Positions 6,888-17,080 of a DNA stretch of 64,000 bases are shown here, one piece after another (the stretch's first letter is position 1; each line of letters opens with the position of its first letter). The notes under the pieces were generated by a model that saw only the letters and a program-made list of their open reading frames with translations, did no database searches and was not told the origin of the DNA. A program made the translations under genes and the position numbers. The DNA is taken from NCBI GenBank assembly GCA_014268975.2, contig CP077096.1:3943501-4007500 (forward strand). Direction: 5' to 3'. This DNA is from Pseudomonas wayambapalatensis (GTDB lineage: Bacteria > Pseudomonadota > Gammaproteobacteria > Pseudomonadales > Pseudomonadaceae).

Positions 6888-9800
6888 CTAGTCAATAAAC
6901 CCTTTAAAAGTCCCATCCATATTCAGTCGAATACCGCGGCCATCAGGAAGGCGCTTCTCCATAAAGTTAAGCCCTTTATCGGTAACTACTGCCTTGAACT
7001 CACCTGGAGCTTTGGTAATTTCACGCAAATGCTTCATTGCCTGATCGTTCCACGTGCTCATTGAACCGGTTATCTTACCCCAAATATCTGGATTTCTACC
7101 GGCATGTTTAGATAATGCATGACCAATGATGGTACTGCCTTTGTAGGGAGCTTGCGCCGATACTAGGACCGTCTTGATCTCGCCAAAGCTGGCAGCCCCC
7201 TTAACCAAGTCCGGCCCAAACTTCGCCTCAAGCGCTGCCAGCGCTTCCTTCGAAATCTTCGGGGCTACTCGCTGAACCGCTGCCGCCTTACCTGACGGAG
7301 AAGGGAACAGTAGATCAATCGCAAAACCTACGTAGCGTTCCCAGTCCTCGGGTTCGAACAACGTCTCCCTCATGCTAGCAGGTGAGAACTCGGCTCCGAG
7401 GAATTTTGCAACCTTGGGATCAAGATCAGCAACCTTTGTCGCCTCGCCATCTGCGATCCTGCGCAAATCGCTCAGCACTACCTCTACATCAAGATCAAGA
7501 TACTTCCCTTGGGCGCGAAGCTCCTTCAAGCCCCGCTCCAACCGCTCCTTGGCCTGGCGGTGAACCTGTTGATTATAGGCTGTCGCGTATTTGGCAATCT
7601 CAGCCCCTTTAGCGAAGTCACCGTCTATTGCCGCTACGGCGAGCAGCCCAGTGATCTGAGCTGCCATCAACTCTAGATTTTCATCGCCACCCACCATGCT
7701 CGAAAGCGCCTTGCTCAACGCTTCATTAGCACCCGCTGCGACGGCACCGCTTGCGAAATCACTTCCGGTCGCTTTCGCTACCAAGCCGCCTAACAATGCA
7801 TGCGCCATTACCTTCTGAGGACTGCCGTCCGGGTATTTCCCGAGCGCCCAGTCTCCAATGAGGTTGAAACCGACGGCCATGCCAAAATTACCAGCTTGCG
7901 CGACGAGGTTGCCTTTCAGGTTCTCGCCAAAGCTGCCGCCTCTGACTACTGTTTCCGCACCTGCCAGTAGCACCCCTTGTGTGGTGGAATACAGGCCGAA
8001 CTGCGTAATACCCGAAATACTTCCTAAATCGAACCCTTTGGTGATCTTGTTGATATTGTCAGTGGAGACACCAAAAGCTTTGTCAAGCTGAGGTGTAATG
8101 ACATAAGCCGCTGCAGCGGCTATCGCATAGCTTTTAAGGTTGTCCTTGTTCAGTGCAAATTTGACGCCTTGGCCGATATCGCCGCCGTTGTTGATAGTGC
8201 CCACAGCAAGATTGCTGGCCAATGCTCCTGTCAGTGGTCCCAGATAGGCTGCAGCTACGATAGCGATCACCAACGATGGCGCGGCACCTAATCCGGACTG
8301 GCTGTACTTGAACGAGTCATGAATTTCCTTCACTTGCCGCCAATCGACATCGCCTCGCTTCTGAGCCTCCTTCAGCCACGCCAACTGCGGATCAGCCGCC
8401 ACCATGGCATCGATGCTCTGGCTGATGGTGGCCTGATCGATATGCTTGACGTCGACCTTCAAGCCATCAACCGCCTTGATCAGCACGTCACCGTTGGCCG
8501 TCAATTGGCTCTGACGCACGGTCTCGTCGGTGTTGCCCTTGCCCTTCATGCTGGTCCAGGCCAGATCACCCTTGCTCTTCTCGTGACTCTCCTGATGCAG
8601 GTCCTTGAGCGCCTCGAACGTCACCGCGCCGCCACTATCAATGGTCAGGTCAGCACCCGAGGCGAGCTTCGCCCCCTGGTACAACTGATCGCCGCCGCTC
8701 TTGAGCGTCAGATCACCACCGCTGCTGACTTCGCTGCCCACCGCCTTGACGTCGGTGACTTCGTCGCGCTGGGTCTGCTTGCTGCCCCAGCCGCCTTTCT
8801 TGCTCATGTCGTACAGCGAGTACTGGCTGTCGTTGGCCGCCAGCAGTTCCAGCTTGTCGCCGGCCACCAGGTAGGCTTCCTCGCCGGCGCTGACTTTGCT
8901 CGCCACCAGGCGCAGGTCACGCCCGGCGTCGATGGCCAGGTCGCCGCCGGCCTTCACCACGGCAGACTGCTGCTCGACGTCATCCTCTTGCCGCTCGTAC
9001 TTGGTCTTGCCCTTCTTGCCCTTGGCGTAGCTGTGCTCCTCGTTCGCCGCAGCAGCCAGGGTCACGTCGCGGCCGGCCTGCAGGGCCAGGTCGCGGCGTG
9101 CCTCGACTTCGCTGGCGACGATGCTCAGGTCCTGGCCTGCCGTGGCGGTGAGGTTGCCGCCTGCGCTGATCTCGCTGCCGTACTGGGTGATGCTGGTGTC
9201 GTGGCCGCTGACACGGCGGCGTTGATACTCGTGGCTGTCGACGCCTTCCTGGCTGACGATGGACAGGTCGCGACCGGCATCCAGCCTGATATCGCCACCC
9301 GCCTTGAGCACCCCGCCCACGTTGCCGATATCCCGCCCAGCGGTGATGGTCAGGTCGTTCGCCGCCTCGATGCGTGCTGCAGTGTCGACCAGGTCCTTGG
9401 TCACATGCTCGCCACCGGCCCGGCCTTCCAGGCGAGTGACGCTGCGTTCGTTGATCACGTCGCCGGTCAGCGCGGTCAGGCTCACTTCACGACCGGCGAT
9501 GATCCCGCCCTGGGCGTTGCGGATCGAGTCGGTGGCGAGCATGTCCAGGCGCCCGCCCGCTTCGATCAGCCCGCTGTTGCTGATGTTGGTGGCGCTGGCG
9601 GCGAGGTTGTTGGTGGCACGCAGGGTGCCGACGTTGACCAGGTCGCCGCCGCTGATCAGGTTGACGTCACGGCCCTGGATCAGCGCGCCGTTGGGGGCGA
9701 CGCGACCGTTGGCGTGGGCCAGGTACAGCACCGGGGCCAGCACCTTCTCGCCGTTGACCTCGACCTGCTCCATCCAGACGATGTCGTGGGTCAGCGCGGC

Positions 9801-12800
9801 GACCTGCTCGGCGCTGAGCGACACGCCTACGCTCAGCGACAGCTTGTCCTTGCTGGCGATGGCGTTGTCCATCAGGTAGCGGAACAGCGTCTCGTCGCTG
9901 GTCATGCCATCGATGTAGCGCTGGCCGGTACGGGCCACCACAGCTTCGCGGATCAGGCGTTGTTCGTAGAGGCCGTCGCCCAGGCGCTTGATGGCCTGGT
10001 CTGGATTGACGTTGAGCTGGCCAAGCAGGTAGTCGGAGCTCAGGAACTGCTTGAGGTCGGTCAGGGCGGGGTTGGTCTCCACCAGGTACTTGTGCGAGGT
10101 GCTCGGCACGCTGCGCTCAGGTACGCCCTGGACCAGTCGAACACCCGCCGCCAGGCCATCCAGCGCCACACCGGCGCCGCTGACGGCGCCTTGTGCCGCA
10201 GCCGAGCCTTGGGCGGACAGCGTCTGCGCCGCACGGTTGTCGGCATTGGTGGTGCTGGCCAGCGGTGAGATGAAGGTGCCACTGCCTGCTTGGGTATGGT
10301 CGGCGGTGGCGCCCAGGGCATCGCCGCTGATCGCGGCCTGGCCGGTCTGGGTGCTGATGCGGAACAGGCCGTTGCTGCCTTGCGGCAGGCTGAAGCTGGG
10401 CAGCGTGACCGGATTGACCTGGCGCTGGGCAAGGTCAGGCGGCAACTGCGGGTTGAGCGCGCGCACCTGGGTCTGGACCTGGCGCGGATCAGCCGTGGCA
10501 TCGCCACGGGCCCCGATGGCACCGGCTCCAGCCTGATTGACGCGCACCACGCTGTTGTCGATGCGCTGGGTGGCGTTGATGGTCACGGCACCAGCCGACT
10601 GCACGACCGCCGGGGCAACCACGGCGCCAGCGATCGGCGTCCTGTTGTCGATGACGTCGTAGATGCTGTACTGCGGATACCCCGCAGCGGCCATGACCTG
10701 GTCGAGGGTCAGCGAGCCAGGGTTCTGGTTGAACTGGTTCTTGGCCTGGATGAACGCGTTGTACTGGCCGCGATCACGGGTATACATGCTCGCGGTGAGG
10801 TTGCGCTGCTCGCCTCCACCGGCGCCCTTGTTCTCGAACACCGCTGTGTTGATGGCGATGTCACCCGCCGCCGAAACGCTGCTGTAGTGGTTGCGGAATG
10901 CGTCACCGGCGAAGGTCAGCTTGCTGCCGGTGGTGATGAAGGCGGTGGGGGTATCGCGGTCTATGACGTCTTCCCAGCTTTCGGTTGCCGAGAAGTACAG
11001 CTCGCAGCCCTTGCCCTTGCAGCGGTCGTCGGAATAGACGTTGACGTTGCCGGCGACCAGTTTCTTGGTCGAACTCAGGAATTCCTTGCGGTTGAGCAGC
11101 GTGTCCACCGCCAGGGTCATGTTGCCGGCGCTTTCCACGCTGCCGGAGATATTGTCCAGCAGCACCGCGCGGGCAGCGGCGTTGCCGGCAAGGTCGAGGC
11201 CACCAAGGCTGTAGATATCGCCGTAGTAGTTGCTCAGGCTGCCGACGCGCAAGGTCATGTCGTTGCCGCTGAACACCAGGCCGCGCTGGTTGCTCAGGCT
11301 GTTGGCGGCCAGCTTCACCGCCGCAGCGCCACCCAGGGTGCCGCGGTTTTCGAGGCTGGCGGCCGTCACCGTCAGGCCGCCCAGGGCGGTCAGGCGACCG
11401 TCGTTGCTCAGCAGGTTGCGCGCGGTCACCACGGTGTCGGCGCCACCGGCCAGGCTGGCGGTACTGGACAGGCGGATATCGTTGGCGCCCAGCGTCAGTG
11501 CGCCAAGGCTGCTCAGGCGGCCATTGCCGTCATAGTTGCCGGTCAGATCCAGTTGCAGGCTGCCATCGCTGGCCAGCAGGCCATGGTTGGTCCAGTCGCC
11601 GCCTCGACCCTTGAGGCTCTCGACGGCCAGCAGCTTGCCGCTGGCGGTCTGGACGAAGCGACCGATGTCCAGCTCCAGGCGCCGGGCTTGCAGCACGCTG
11701 CTGTTGGTCCAGCTGGCAGCGGCGATGCTCAGCAGGCCATCGGTATGCAGCACGCCGCCAGCCTGGGTGACCTTGTCGGAGGCCAGGCCGAAGCTACCCT
11801 GGCCGGTGTGCAGCAGTTGCCCGCCGCTGTTGCTCAGGCCACCGATCTGCAGGTCGAGGTCCTGGTTGGCGGTGGCCAGCACGCCGTTGTCGTTGAGCAG
11901 GTTGCCCGCGACGATCAATCGACTGGTGCCGGTCTTGCCAAGGGCGCGCAGGTTGCCGCTGCGGTTGTCGAGTTCGCTGGCGCGCAGTTGCAGGTCGCTC
12001 TCGCTTTCCAGCTGGCCGAGGCTGTTGTAGAGCGCGCCGCTCAGGCCAAAGTCGATGCGTCCGGCGCCGATCTTGCCGCTCTGGTTGAACAGTTGCTGGC
12101 CCTGCACCTGCAGCAATCCGGCGGCGTACAGCCCGCCGTCGCGGTTGTCGAGATCGGCGGTGACGATCTTGCCATCACCGCCCTGCGCCGAAAGGTAGCC
12201 GCCCTGGTTGTTCACCTTGGCATCGGCTGCGATGTCCACGGACTGCGCCTGGGTGGTACCGCCAGCGTTGTCGAACAGGTCGCTGAAGACGCCCTTGAAC
12301 AGGCCTTTGGCCGCGCTGAGCATGCCGTTGCCGCTGTTGTCGAGGCTCGCCGCGTGCAGTTCGAGGTTGCCCGCCTGGCTCTCCAGGCGACCGCCGCGGT
12401 TATCCAGGCGCTTGTCCAGGCGCACGTCGATATCGCCCTGGCTCTTGAGCGTGCCGGCCTGGTTGTCGAGGGCTACGGCATGGATATCGAGCTTGCCGTG
12501 CTCACTGAACAGCAGGCCATCGTTGCCGTTGAGCAGATCGCCGCTCAGGCGCAGCACCAGGTTCTGCTGGCTGGCGAGGTTGCCGCCGTGGCTGTTGTCC
12601 AGCGTGCCCGAATCGACATGCAGCAACCCATGGCTGATCAGCTTGCCGCCTTGGTTGTCGACACGCGCGGCCTTGAGCAGCAGGTCGGCGCCACTGACCA
12701 GGCGCGCGCCGTCGGTATTGAGCAGTGCATCGGTCAAGGTCAGGTCGAGCGCCGCGCGGCTGATGAGCTGGCCCTTGGCGTTTTCCAGACGCTTGCCGGC

Positions 12801-15800
12801 GACGCTGATCGCCTGTCCGTTGATCTGCCCGCCCTGGTTGTCGATGACGGTGCTGTCCTGGTCGAGCGTCAGGTCACCTGTGGCGGAAATGAGGCCGCCG
12901 CTGTTGTCGAGCCGGTCGCTGACACTGAGGGTGATCGCCTGCTCCGAGGAGACGATGCCCTTGCGGTTGTCCAGGCTGGCCGCCGTGATCTGCTGGTGGC
13001 CCTTGCTGACCAAAGCACCCTGGTCACGGTTGTCGAGAGCGCCGGTCAGGGTCACGGCAAGATCGCCGTCCTTGCTCGACAACGTGCCTTCGCCGCTGTT
13101 GTTCAGTTCGCTGCCGGTGACCTGCAGGCCTTGAACGCCGGACATCAGGCCTTTGGTGCTGTTGTCCAGCTGTGCCGCCTCTACGGTCAGCCGGCCGTCG
13201 CTGAGGATGCGGCCCTGCTGGTTGTCGATGCGCTTGGCCAGCAGGCTGAAGGATTGCTGGCTGGTGATTTCGCCAGCGCTGTTGTCGAGCGTGCCCAGGC
13301 GCTGGATGATCAGCGGGCCATTGGCACTGATCAGGCCGCCCTGGTTGGTCAGGTCGCCGCCGTTGAGGTCGAGGTCGAGTTTCTGCTCACCGATCAGACG
13401 CCCCTGGCGCTGGATCAACGCACTCACCCGCAGCAGCAGATCGCCCTTGGCGGAGATCTCGCCACCCTCGCTGGAATCGACCTGCCCGGCCACCAGCGTC
13501 AACGCGGCATCGCTGTGGATGCGACCGCCGCGCTGAAGGGCATCGGCGCCGTTGCGCACGTCGCCCGTGGTCAGGGTCATGGCCTGCTTGCTGCTCAAGG
13601 CGCCGCCACGGTTGTCGAGGCCATCGCTGGTGACGGTCATCGCCGCCTGGCTGATGAGCTGGCCGCCCTGGTGGTTGTCCAGTTGTCCGGTCGTGACGGT
13701 CAGGCCGGTGTTGCCCGACAGGAGGCCGCGCTCGCTGTTGAGCACCCCTGCACTGGTGACGGTCAGCGCTGCGGCGGCAGAAAGGATGCCCTGGTCGTGG
13801 TTGTCGAGTTGGCCGTCGATCACGGCCTTGAGGGCCTTGCCGCTGGCCAGGGTGCCGCCACTGAAGTTATCGAGGCTGGCAGCCTCGACGTCGAGATCGT
13901 GGCTAGCCGACAACACGCCCTTGAGGCTGTTGTCCAGAACACCGGCGATGCGCAGGGTCAGGTCCTGGGCGCTGATCACGCGTCCGCCACGGTTGTCGAG
14001 GCGGTCGGCGATCAGGCTGAAGCCGTGGTCGCTGGAAATCTCTGCGCCGTTGCGGTTGTCCACCGCGCCGATCTGGCGCAACAGCAGGCTGCCTGGCGAG
14101 CGCAGCAAGCCACCGTCGCGGTTCACCAGCTGGCCGTGCTGCAGGTCGAGGTCGATGCCGGTCCCGCTGACCAGTTGCCCGTGGTCATGCTGGTCGAGGC
14201 CGGTCAGCGTCGCATCGATCTGGCCGGAGGCACTGATGCGGCCACGGGCGCTGTTGTCGAGCTGGGTGGCGACCAGCAGCAGGCTGCCGGCACCGATGTT
14301 GCCCTTGGCGCTGTTGTCGATGGCGCCGCTGCGCAACTGGGCATGGCCAGCTGCACTGATGGCGCCGCCCTGGCTGTTGTCCAGGCGGGCGGCGTCAAGC
14401 ACCAGCCCGGCATCGGTCACCAGAATGCCGCCCTGGTTATCCAGCAGCCCTTGGCTGGTCAGGCCCATGGCAGCGATTGCCGAGACCTTGCCGCCCTGGC
14501 GGTTACGCAACGTGCCGGCGTTCAGCGTGAGGGTGCCGTCACTGACGATGAGCCCGGCGTCGCTGTTGTCCAACTGGCCGTCCAGGGCCAGCTCGATATG
14601 CTTGTGGCTGCTCAACCGGCCGCCGTTGTTGAGCAGTTCGGTGCCTTTCAGGCTCAGGCTGTCGTAGCCGCTGAGCAGGCCCTTGTTCTGGTTCAGCAGG
14701 CGCTGGACGGTCAGGGTCAGGCCACGGTCGCCAATGACCTTGCCCGCCTGGTTGTCCAGCAGCTCGCTGGCGTCGAGCACGACCTTGCCTGCGCTGGAGA
14801 TCTCACCCTGCTGGTTGAGCACGCGCGCCGCGCGGATGTCGACCAGGCTGGTCGCGCCAATCCCGCCGCCGTTCTGGTTGTCGATGGTATTGGCGGTGAG
14901 CAGCAAGCTACCCAGACTGGTCAGTCTGCCGCCCTGCTGGTTCAAGGTGCCCAGGTGGGCTTCGAGGTCACCTTTGGCGGTGATGTTGCCCAGGCGTTGA
15001 TTGTCGACCTTAGCGGCGATCAGCTCGAGGCGGCCATCGCTCTGCAGGTGACCGGCATCGCTGTTGGCGAGGCTGGCAACTTCGATGTGGGCCTTGCCCT
15101 TGGTGGTGGCTACGCCCTTGTCGCGGTTGTCAAAGTCCCCGCCGGTGACGGTCAGCGAGCGGTCGGCAAGCACCAGACCGCCACGGTTGTCGAGGCGTTC
15201 GCCGTGCAAGGCGAGGTCGCCGACGCTCGACAGCATGCCGTTGTCGCGGTTGTTCAGGGTGGCCACTTTGACGGCCAGGGTGCCGTCGCTGAGCAGGTTA
15301 CCCTTGCCGCTGTTGTCCAGGCCCACGGCTTTGAGATCGAGCAGACGCTTGGCCGAGATCAGGCCGAGGCGGTTGTCGATGTCGGCGCTGGCGACGATCA
15401 GCACGTCGCCGCCCAGCAACTGCCCGCCGCTGTTGAGCAGCCCGGCGGTGGTGATGTCGAGGCGATCGGCCTTGAGCTTGCCGCCGTCCTGGTTGTCCAG
15501 CAGCGCGCGGGTGGTCAGCCTGGCCTGCTTGTCACTGCCGATCAGACCGTTGCCGCGGTTGTCCACCTGGGCGGCGCTGACCTGCAGATCCCCCTGGCCG
15601 ACCACGCGGCCGCCACGGTTGTCGAGGTTGCCGGTGATATCCACCACGGCCTGGCCCTTGCCTTGCAGCAGGCCTTGCTCACGGTTGTCGATCGCACCGC
15701 CCTTGGCTTTCAGGGTGTCGTCGGCCAGCACCTGGCCTTTGCGGTTGTCCAGCAGGCCTGCGGTCAGCGTGGTGTTGCGGCCCTTGAGGCTGCCACCCTG

Positions 15801-16991
15801 GTTGTCGAGCGTGGCTCTGCTGTCGATCTCGAGGTTGCGGTTGGCGACCACGCTACCGCGGTTGTGCAGGGTCTGGCCCTTGAGGGTCACGTCGCCTTGG
15901 GCGTTGCGGCTGTTGTCTGGCTCCACGCCGGCTTCGATGATGCCCTGGTTGTCGATCCGCGCGCCCTGCACGCTGATGCTGCCCTTGGCGGCGAGGCTCT
16001 GGCCGACGCTCACATCGTCGCGCACACGCACGGTGGCGCTGCCGGCGGTGTAGGTCTTGCCGGTCAGCTCGGCGCTTTGTGCGGCAATCTTCAGGTCGCC
16101 GGCGCTGGAGGTCTGCGCAAGCGTCACCTTGCCGTTGGCATCCACCTGGATATCGCCGGTGGTGGCGGCCATGTTGCCGGCCAGCTTGACACCCACGCCC
16201 TGCTCGGTGCCGACCAGGCGGATGGTGTTGGCGTACATGCCGCCCAGCGCCGAGCTGTCGATGGCCAGCAGGGGCTTTTCGCTGCCGTCGTCGGCACGCG
16301 GGGTGGCTTGCAGGGTGTCGGCCTGGACGTCGTTGCGCCCGGTGACGATGTTCAGTTGCTTGGCATGCAGCTCGGTATTGAGCTTGGCACTGCGGGTGAT
16401 CAGGTCGAACTGGTCGAGATTGGTGGCGTTGAGGGCATCGCCCTCGATGGCGATGTCGCCGCCATCGACCTGGAAGCGGTCCAGGCGCTCGCCGTCCATG
16501 ATCGGCTTGCCGGTGGTGAGGGTCGCCCGTGGCGTGTTGATGAAGCCGCAGCCATTGCAGGTGATGCCGTGGGGGTTGGCGACGATGACCCGTGCCGACT
16601 GCCCGGCCACCTCGGTGTAGCCCTGCAGGTTACTGCGGTTGCCGCCAGTGACTTGGTTGAGGATCACCTGGGCCGCCTGCCCCCTGAGGTTGGGGTTGCC
16701 GACGATGATGCCGCCCAGTTGAGTCGACTGGGTCTTGCCGGTGGCGTTGTTGAGAATCAACCCGTTGCTGCCGACGTTGTAGTCGCGGAAGGTGTTGCTC
16801 GACAGGCCGCTGCCGTTGGGGGTGGCGATATTGACGATCGGCACCCCGTTGCCGGCCTGGTTGATGCTGGTGTTGGCATTGGCCGCTGCATCGACGGTCA
16901 GCTGTGCAGCCGTGCTGACGATGGGGTTGAGGAACATCACGCCAGCGACGATCAGGGCGATGCACTGGTTCAGTGGGGTGCGGATATCCAT
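6888..16991 (-). CDS. cdiA: CdiA-type filamentous haemagglutinin contact-dependent toxin
   Basis: This is a giant (about 3,367-residue) type Vb secreted effector. The start is the ATG at 16989-16991 (MDIRTPLNQCIALIVAG), which begins a signal peptide and follows a GGAGT. The upstream extension lacks one. The two-partner secretion domain follows, with NPHGITCNGCGFINT near residues 139-153. Next are FHA-1 repeats of the LDNRGG type (about 340-1940), a central region with DDRCKGKGCELY, FHA-2 repeats of the AGRDLSIV type (about 2440-2790), and a DUF637/pretoxin-like region (about 2880-3240). The tip of roughly 110 residues carries GHALSKHAGRNPDIWGKI and ends RGIRLNMDGTFKGFID. The His/Lys-rich tip suggests a small RNase-like fold, but that is uncertain. 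CdiB exports the protein and a receptor on target cells is expected. Confidence 0.93.
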   Translation of the reverse strand: MDIRTPLNQCIALIVAGVMFLNPIVSTAAQLTVDAAANANTSINQAGNGVPIVNIATPNGSGLSSNTFRDYNVGSNGLILNNATGKTQSTQLGGIIVGNPNLRGQAAQVILNQVTGGNRSNLQGYTEVAGQSARVIVANPHGITCNGCGFINTPRATLTTGKPIMDGERLDRFQVDGGDIAIEGDALNATNLDQFDLITRSAKLNTELHAKQLNIVTGRNDVQADTLQATPRADDGSEKPLLAIDSSALGGMYANTIRLVGTEQGVGVKLAGNMAATTGDIQVDANGKVTLAQTSSAGDLKIAAQSAELTGKTYTAGSATVRVRDDVSVGQSLAAKGSISVQGARIDNQGIIEAGVEPDNSRNAQGDVTLKGQTLHNRGSVVANRNLEIDSRATLDNQGGSLKGRNTTLTAGLLDNRKGQVLADDTLKAKGGAIDNREQGLLQGKGQAVVDITGNLDNRGGRVVGQGDLQVSAAQVDNRGNGLIGSDKQARLTTRALLDNQDGGKLKADRLDITTAGLLNSGGQLLGGDVLIVASADIDNRLGLISAKRLLDLKAVGLDNSGKGNLLSDGTLAVKVATLNNRDNGMLSSVGDLALHGERLDNRGGLVLADRSLTVTGGDFDNRDKGVATTKGKAHIEVASLANSDAGHLQSDGRLELIAAKVDNQRLGNITAKGDLEAHLGTLNQQGGRLTSLGSLLLTANTIDNQNGGGIGATSLVDIRAARVLNQQGEISSAGKVVLDASELLDNQAGKVIGDRGLTLTVQRLLNQNKGLLSGYDSLSLKGTELLNNGGRLSSHKHIELALDGQLDNSDAGLIVSDGTLTLNAGTLRNRQGGKVSAIAAMGLTSQGLLDNQGGILVTDAGLVLDAARLDNSQGGAISAAGHAQLRSGAIDNSAKGNIGAGSLLLVATQLDNSARGRISASGQIDATLTGLDQHDHGQLVSGTGIDLDLQHGQLVNRDGGLLRSPGSLLLRQIGAVDNRNGAEISSDHGFSLIADRLDNRGGRVISAQDLTLRIAGVLDNSLKGVLSASHDLDVEAASLDNFSGGTLASGKALKAVIDGQLDNHDQGILSAAAALTVTSAGVLNSERGLLSGNTGLTVTTGQLDNHQGGQLISQAAMTVTSDGLDNRGGALSSKQAMTLTTGDVRNGADALQRGGRIHSDAALTLVAGQVDSSEGGEISAKGDLLLRVSALIQRQGRLIGEQKLDLDLNGGDLTNQGGLISANGPLIIQRLGTLDNSAGEITSQQSFSLLAKRIDNQQGRILSDGRLTVEAAQLDNSTKGLMSGVQGLQVTGSELNNSGEGTLSSKDGDLAVTLTGALDNRDQGALVSKGHQQITAASLDNRKGIVSSEQAITLSVSDRLDNSGGLISATGDLTLDQDSTVIDNQGGQINGQAISVAGKRLENAKGQLISRAALDLTLTDALLNTDGARLVSGADLLLKAARVDNQGGKLISHGLLHVDSGTLDNSHGGNLASQQNLVLRLSGDLLNGNDGLLFSEHGKLDIHAVALDNQAGTLKSQGDIDVRLDKRLDNRGGRLESQAGNLELHAASLDNSGNGMLSAAKGLFKGVFSDLFDNAGGTTQAQSVDIAADAKVNNQGGYLSAQGGDGKIVTADLDNRDGGLYAAGLLQVQGQQLFNQSGKIGAGRIDFGLSGALYNSLGQLESESDLQLRASELDNRSGNLRALGKTGTSRLIVAGNLLNDNGVLATANQDLDLQIGGLSNSGGQLLHTGQGSFGLASDKVTQAGGVLHTDGLLSIAAASWTNSSVLQARRLELDIGRFVQTASGKLLAVESLKGRGGDWTNHGLLASDGSLQLDLTGNYDGNGRLSSLGALTLGANDIRLSSTASLAGGADTVVTARNLLSNDGRLTALGGLTVTAASLENRGTLGGAAAVKLAANSLSNQRGLVFSGNDMTLRVGSLSNYYGDIYSLGGLDLAGNAAARAVLLDNISGSVESAGNMTLAVDTLLNRKEFLSSTKKLVAGNVNVYSDDRCKGKGCELYFSATESWEDVIDRDTPTAFITTGSKLTFAGDAFRNHYSSVSAAGDIAINTAVFENKGAGGGEQRNLTASMYTRDRGQYNAFIQAKNQFNQNPGSLTLDQVMAAAGYPQYSIYDVIDNRTPIAGAVVAPAVVQSAGAVTINATQRIDNSVVRVNQAGAGAIGARGDATADPRQVQTQVRALNPQLPPDLAQRQVNPVTLPSFSLPQGSNGLFRISTQTGQAAISGDALGATADHTQAGSGTFISPLASTTNADNRAAQTLSAQGSAAAQGAVSGAGVALDGLAAGVRLVQGVPERSVPSTSHKYLVETNPALTDLKQFLSSDYLLGQLNVNPDQAIKRLGDGLYEQRLIREAVVARTGQRYIDGMTSDETLFRYLMDNAIASKDKLSLSVGVSLSAEQVAALTHDIVWMEQVEVNGEKVLAPVLYLAHANGRVAPNGALIQGRDVNLISGGDLVNVGTLRATNNLAASATNISNSGLIEAGGRLDMLATDSIRNAQGGIIAGREVSLTALTGDVINERSVTRLEGRAGGEHVTKDLVDTAARIEAANDLTITAGRDIGNVGGVLKAGGDIRLDAGRDLSIVSQEGVDSHEYQRRRVSGHDTSITQYGSEISAGGNLTATAGQDLSIVASEVEARRDLALQAGRDVTLAAAANEEHSYAKGKKGKTKYERQEDDVEQQSAVVKAGGDLAIDAGRDLRLVASKVSAGEEAYLVAGDKLELLAANDSQYSLYDMSKKGGWGSKQTQRDEVTDVKAVGSEVSSGGDLTLKSGGDQLYQGAKLASGADLTIDSGGAVTFEALKDLHQESHEKSKGDLAWTSMKGKGNTDETVRQSQLTANGDVLIKAVDGLKVDVKHIDQATISQSIDAMVAADPQLAWLKEAQKRGDVDWRQVKEIHDSFKYSQSGLGAAPSLVIAIVAAAYLGPLTGALASNLAVGTINNGGDIGQGVKFALNKDNLKSYAIAAAAAYVITPQLDKAFGVSTDNINKITKGFDLGSISGITQFGLYSTTQGVLLAGAETVVRGGSFGENLKGNLVAQAGNFGMAVGFNLIGDWALGKYPDGSPQKVMAHALLGGLVAKATGSDFASGAVAAGANEALSKALSSMVGGDENLELMAAQITGLLAVAAIDGDFAKGAEIAKYATAYNQQVHRQAKERLERGLKELRAQGKYLDLDVEVVLSDLRRIADGEATKVADLDPKVAKFLGAEFSPASMRETLFEPEDWERYVGFAIDLLFPSPSGKAAAVQRVAPKISKEALAALEAKFGPDLVKGAASFGEIKTVLVSAQAPYKGSTIIGHALSKHAGRNPDIWGKITGSMSTWNDQAMKHLREITKAPGEFKAVVTDKGLNFMEKRLPDGRGIRLNMDGTFKGFID
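11150..15990 (-). repeat. long array of degenerate FHA-1 coding repeats inside cdiA
   Basis: The minus strand repeats a unit of about 20 codons of the form LDNRGG-x-(L/V)-x(5)-L-x-(L/V), occurring dozens of times. It encodes the beta-helical shaft of CdiA. On the plus strand the same repeats appear as TTGTC-rich units and keep long antisense frames open, which explains a 2,272-codon plus-strand open frame that is not a gene. Confidence 0.85.
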
Positions 16992-17080
16992 GTCGAACAA
17001 ACTCCAGTCGCAGCTCAGGCCAGTTGCCGGCCTGCCCCGCAAGGGGCAGCGATGTCACGGGTAATGGGTAGGGCCGACGC

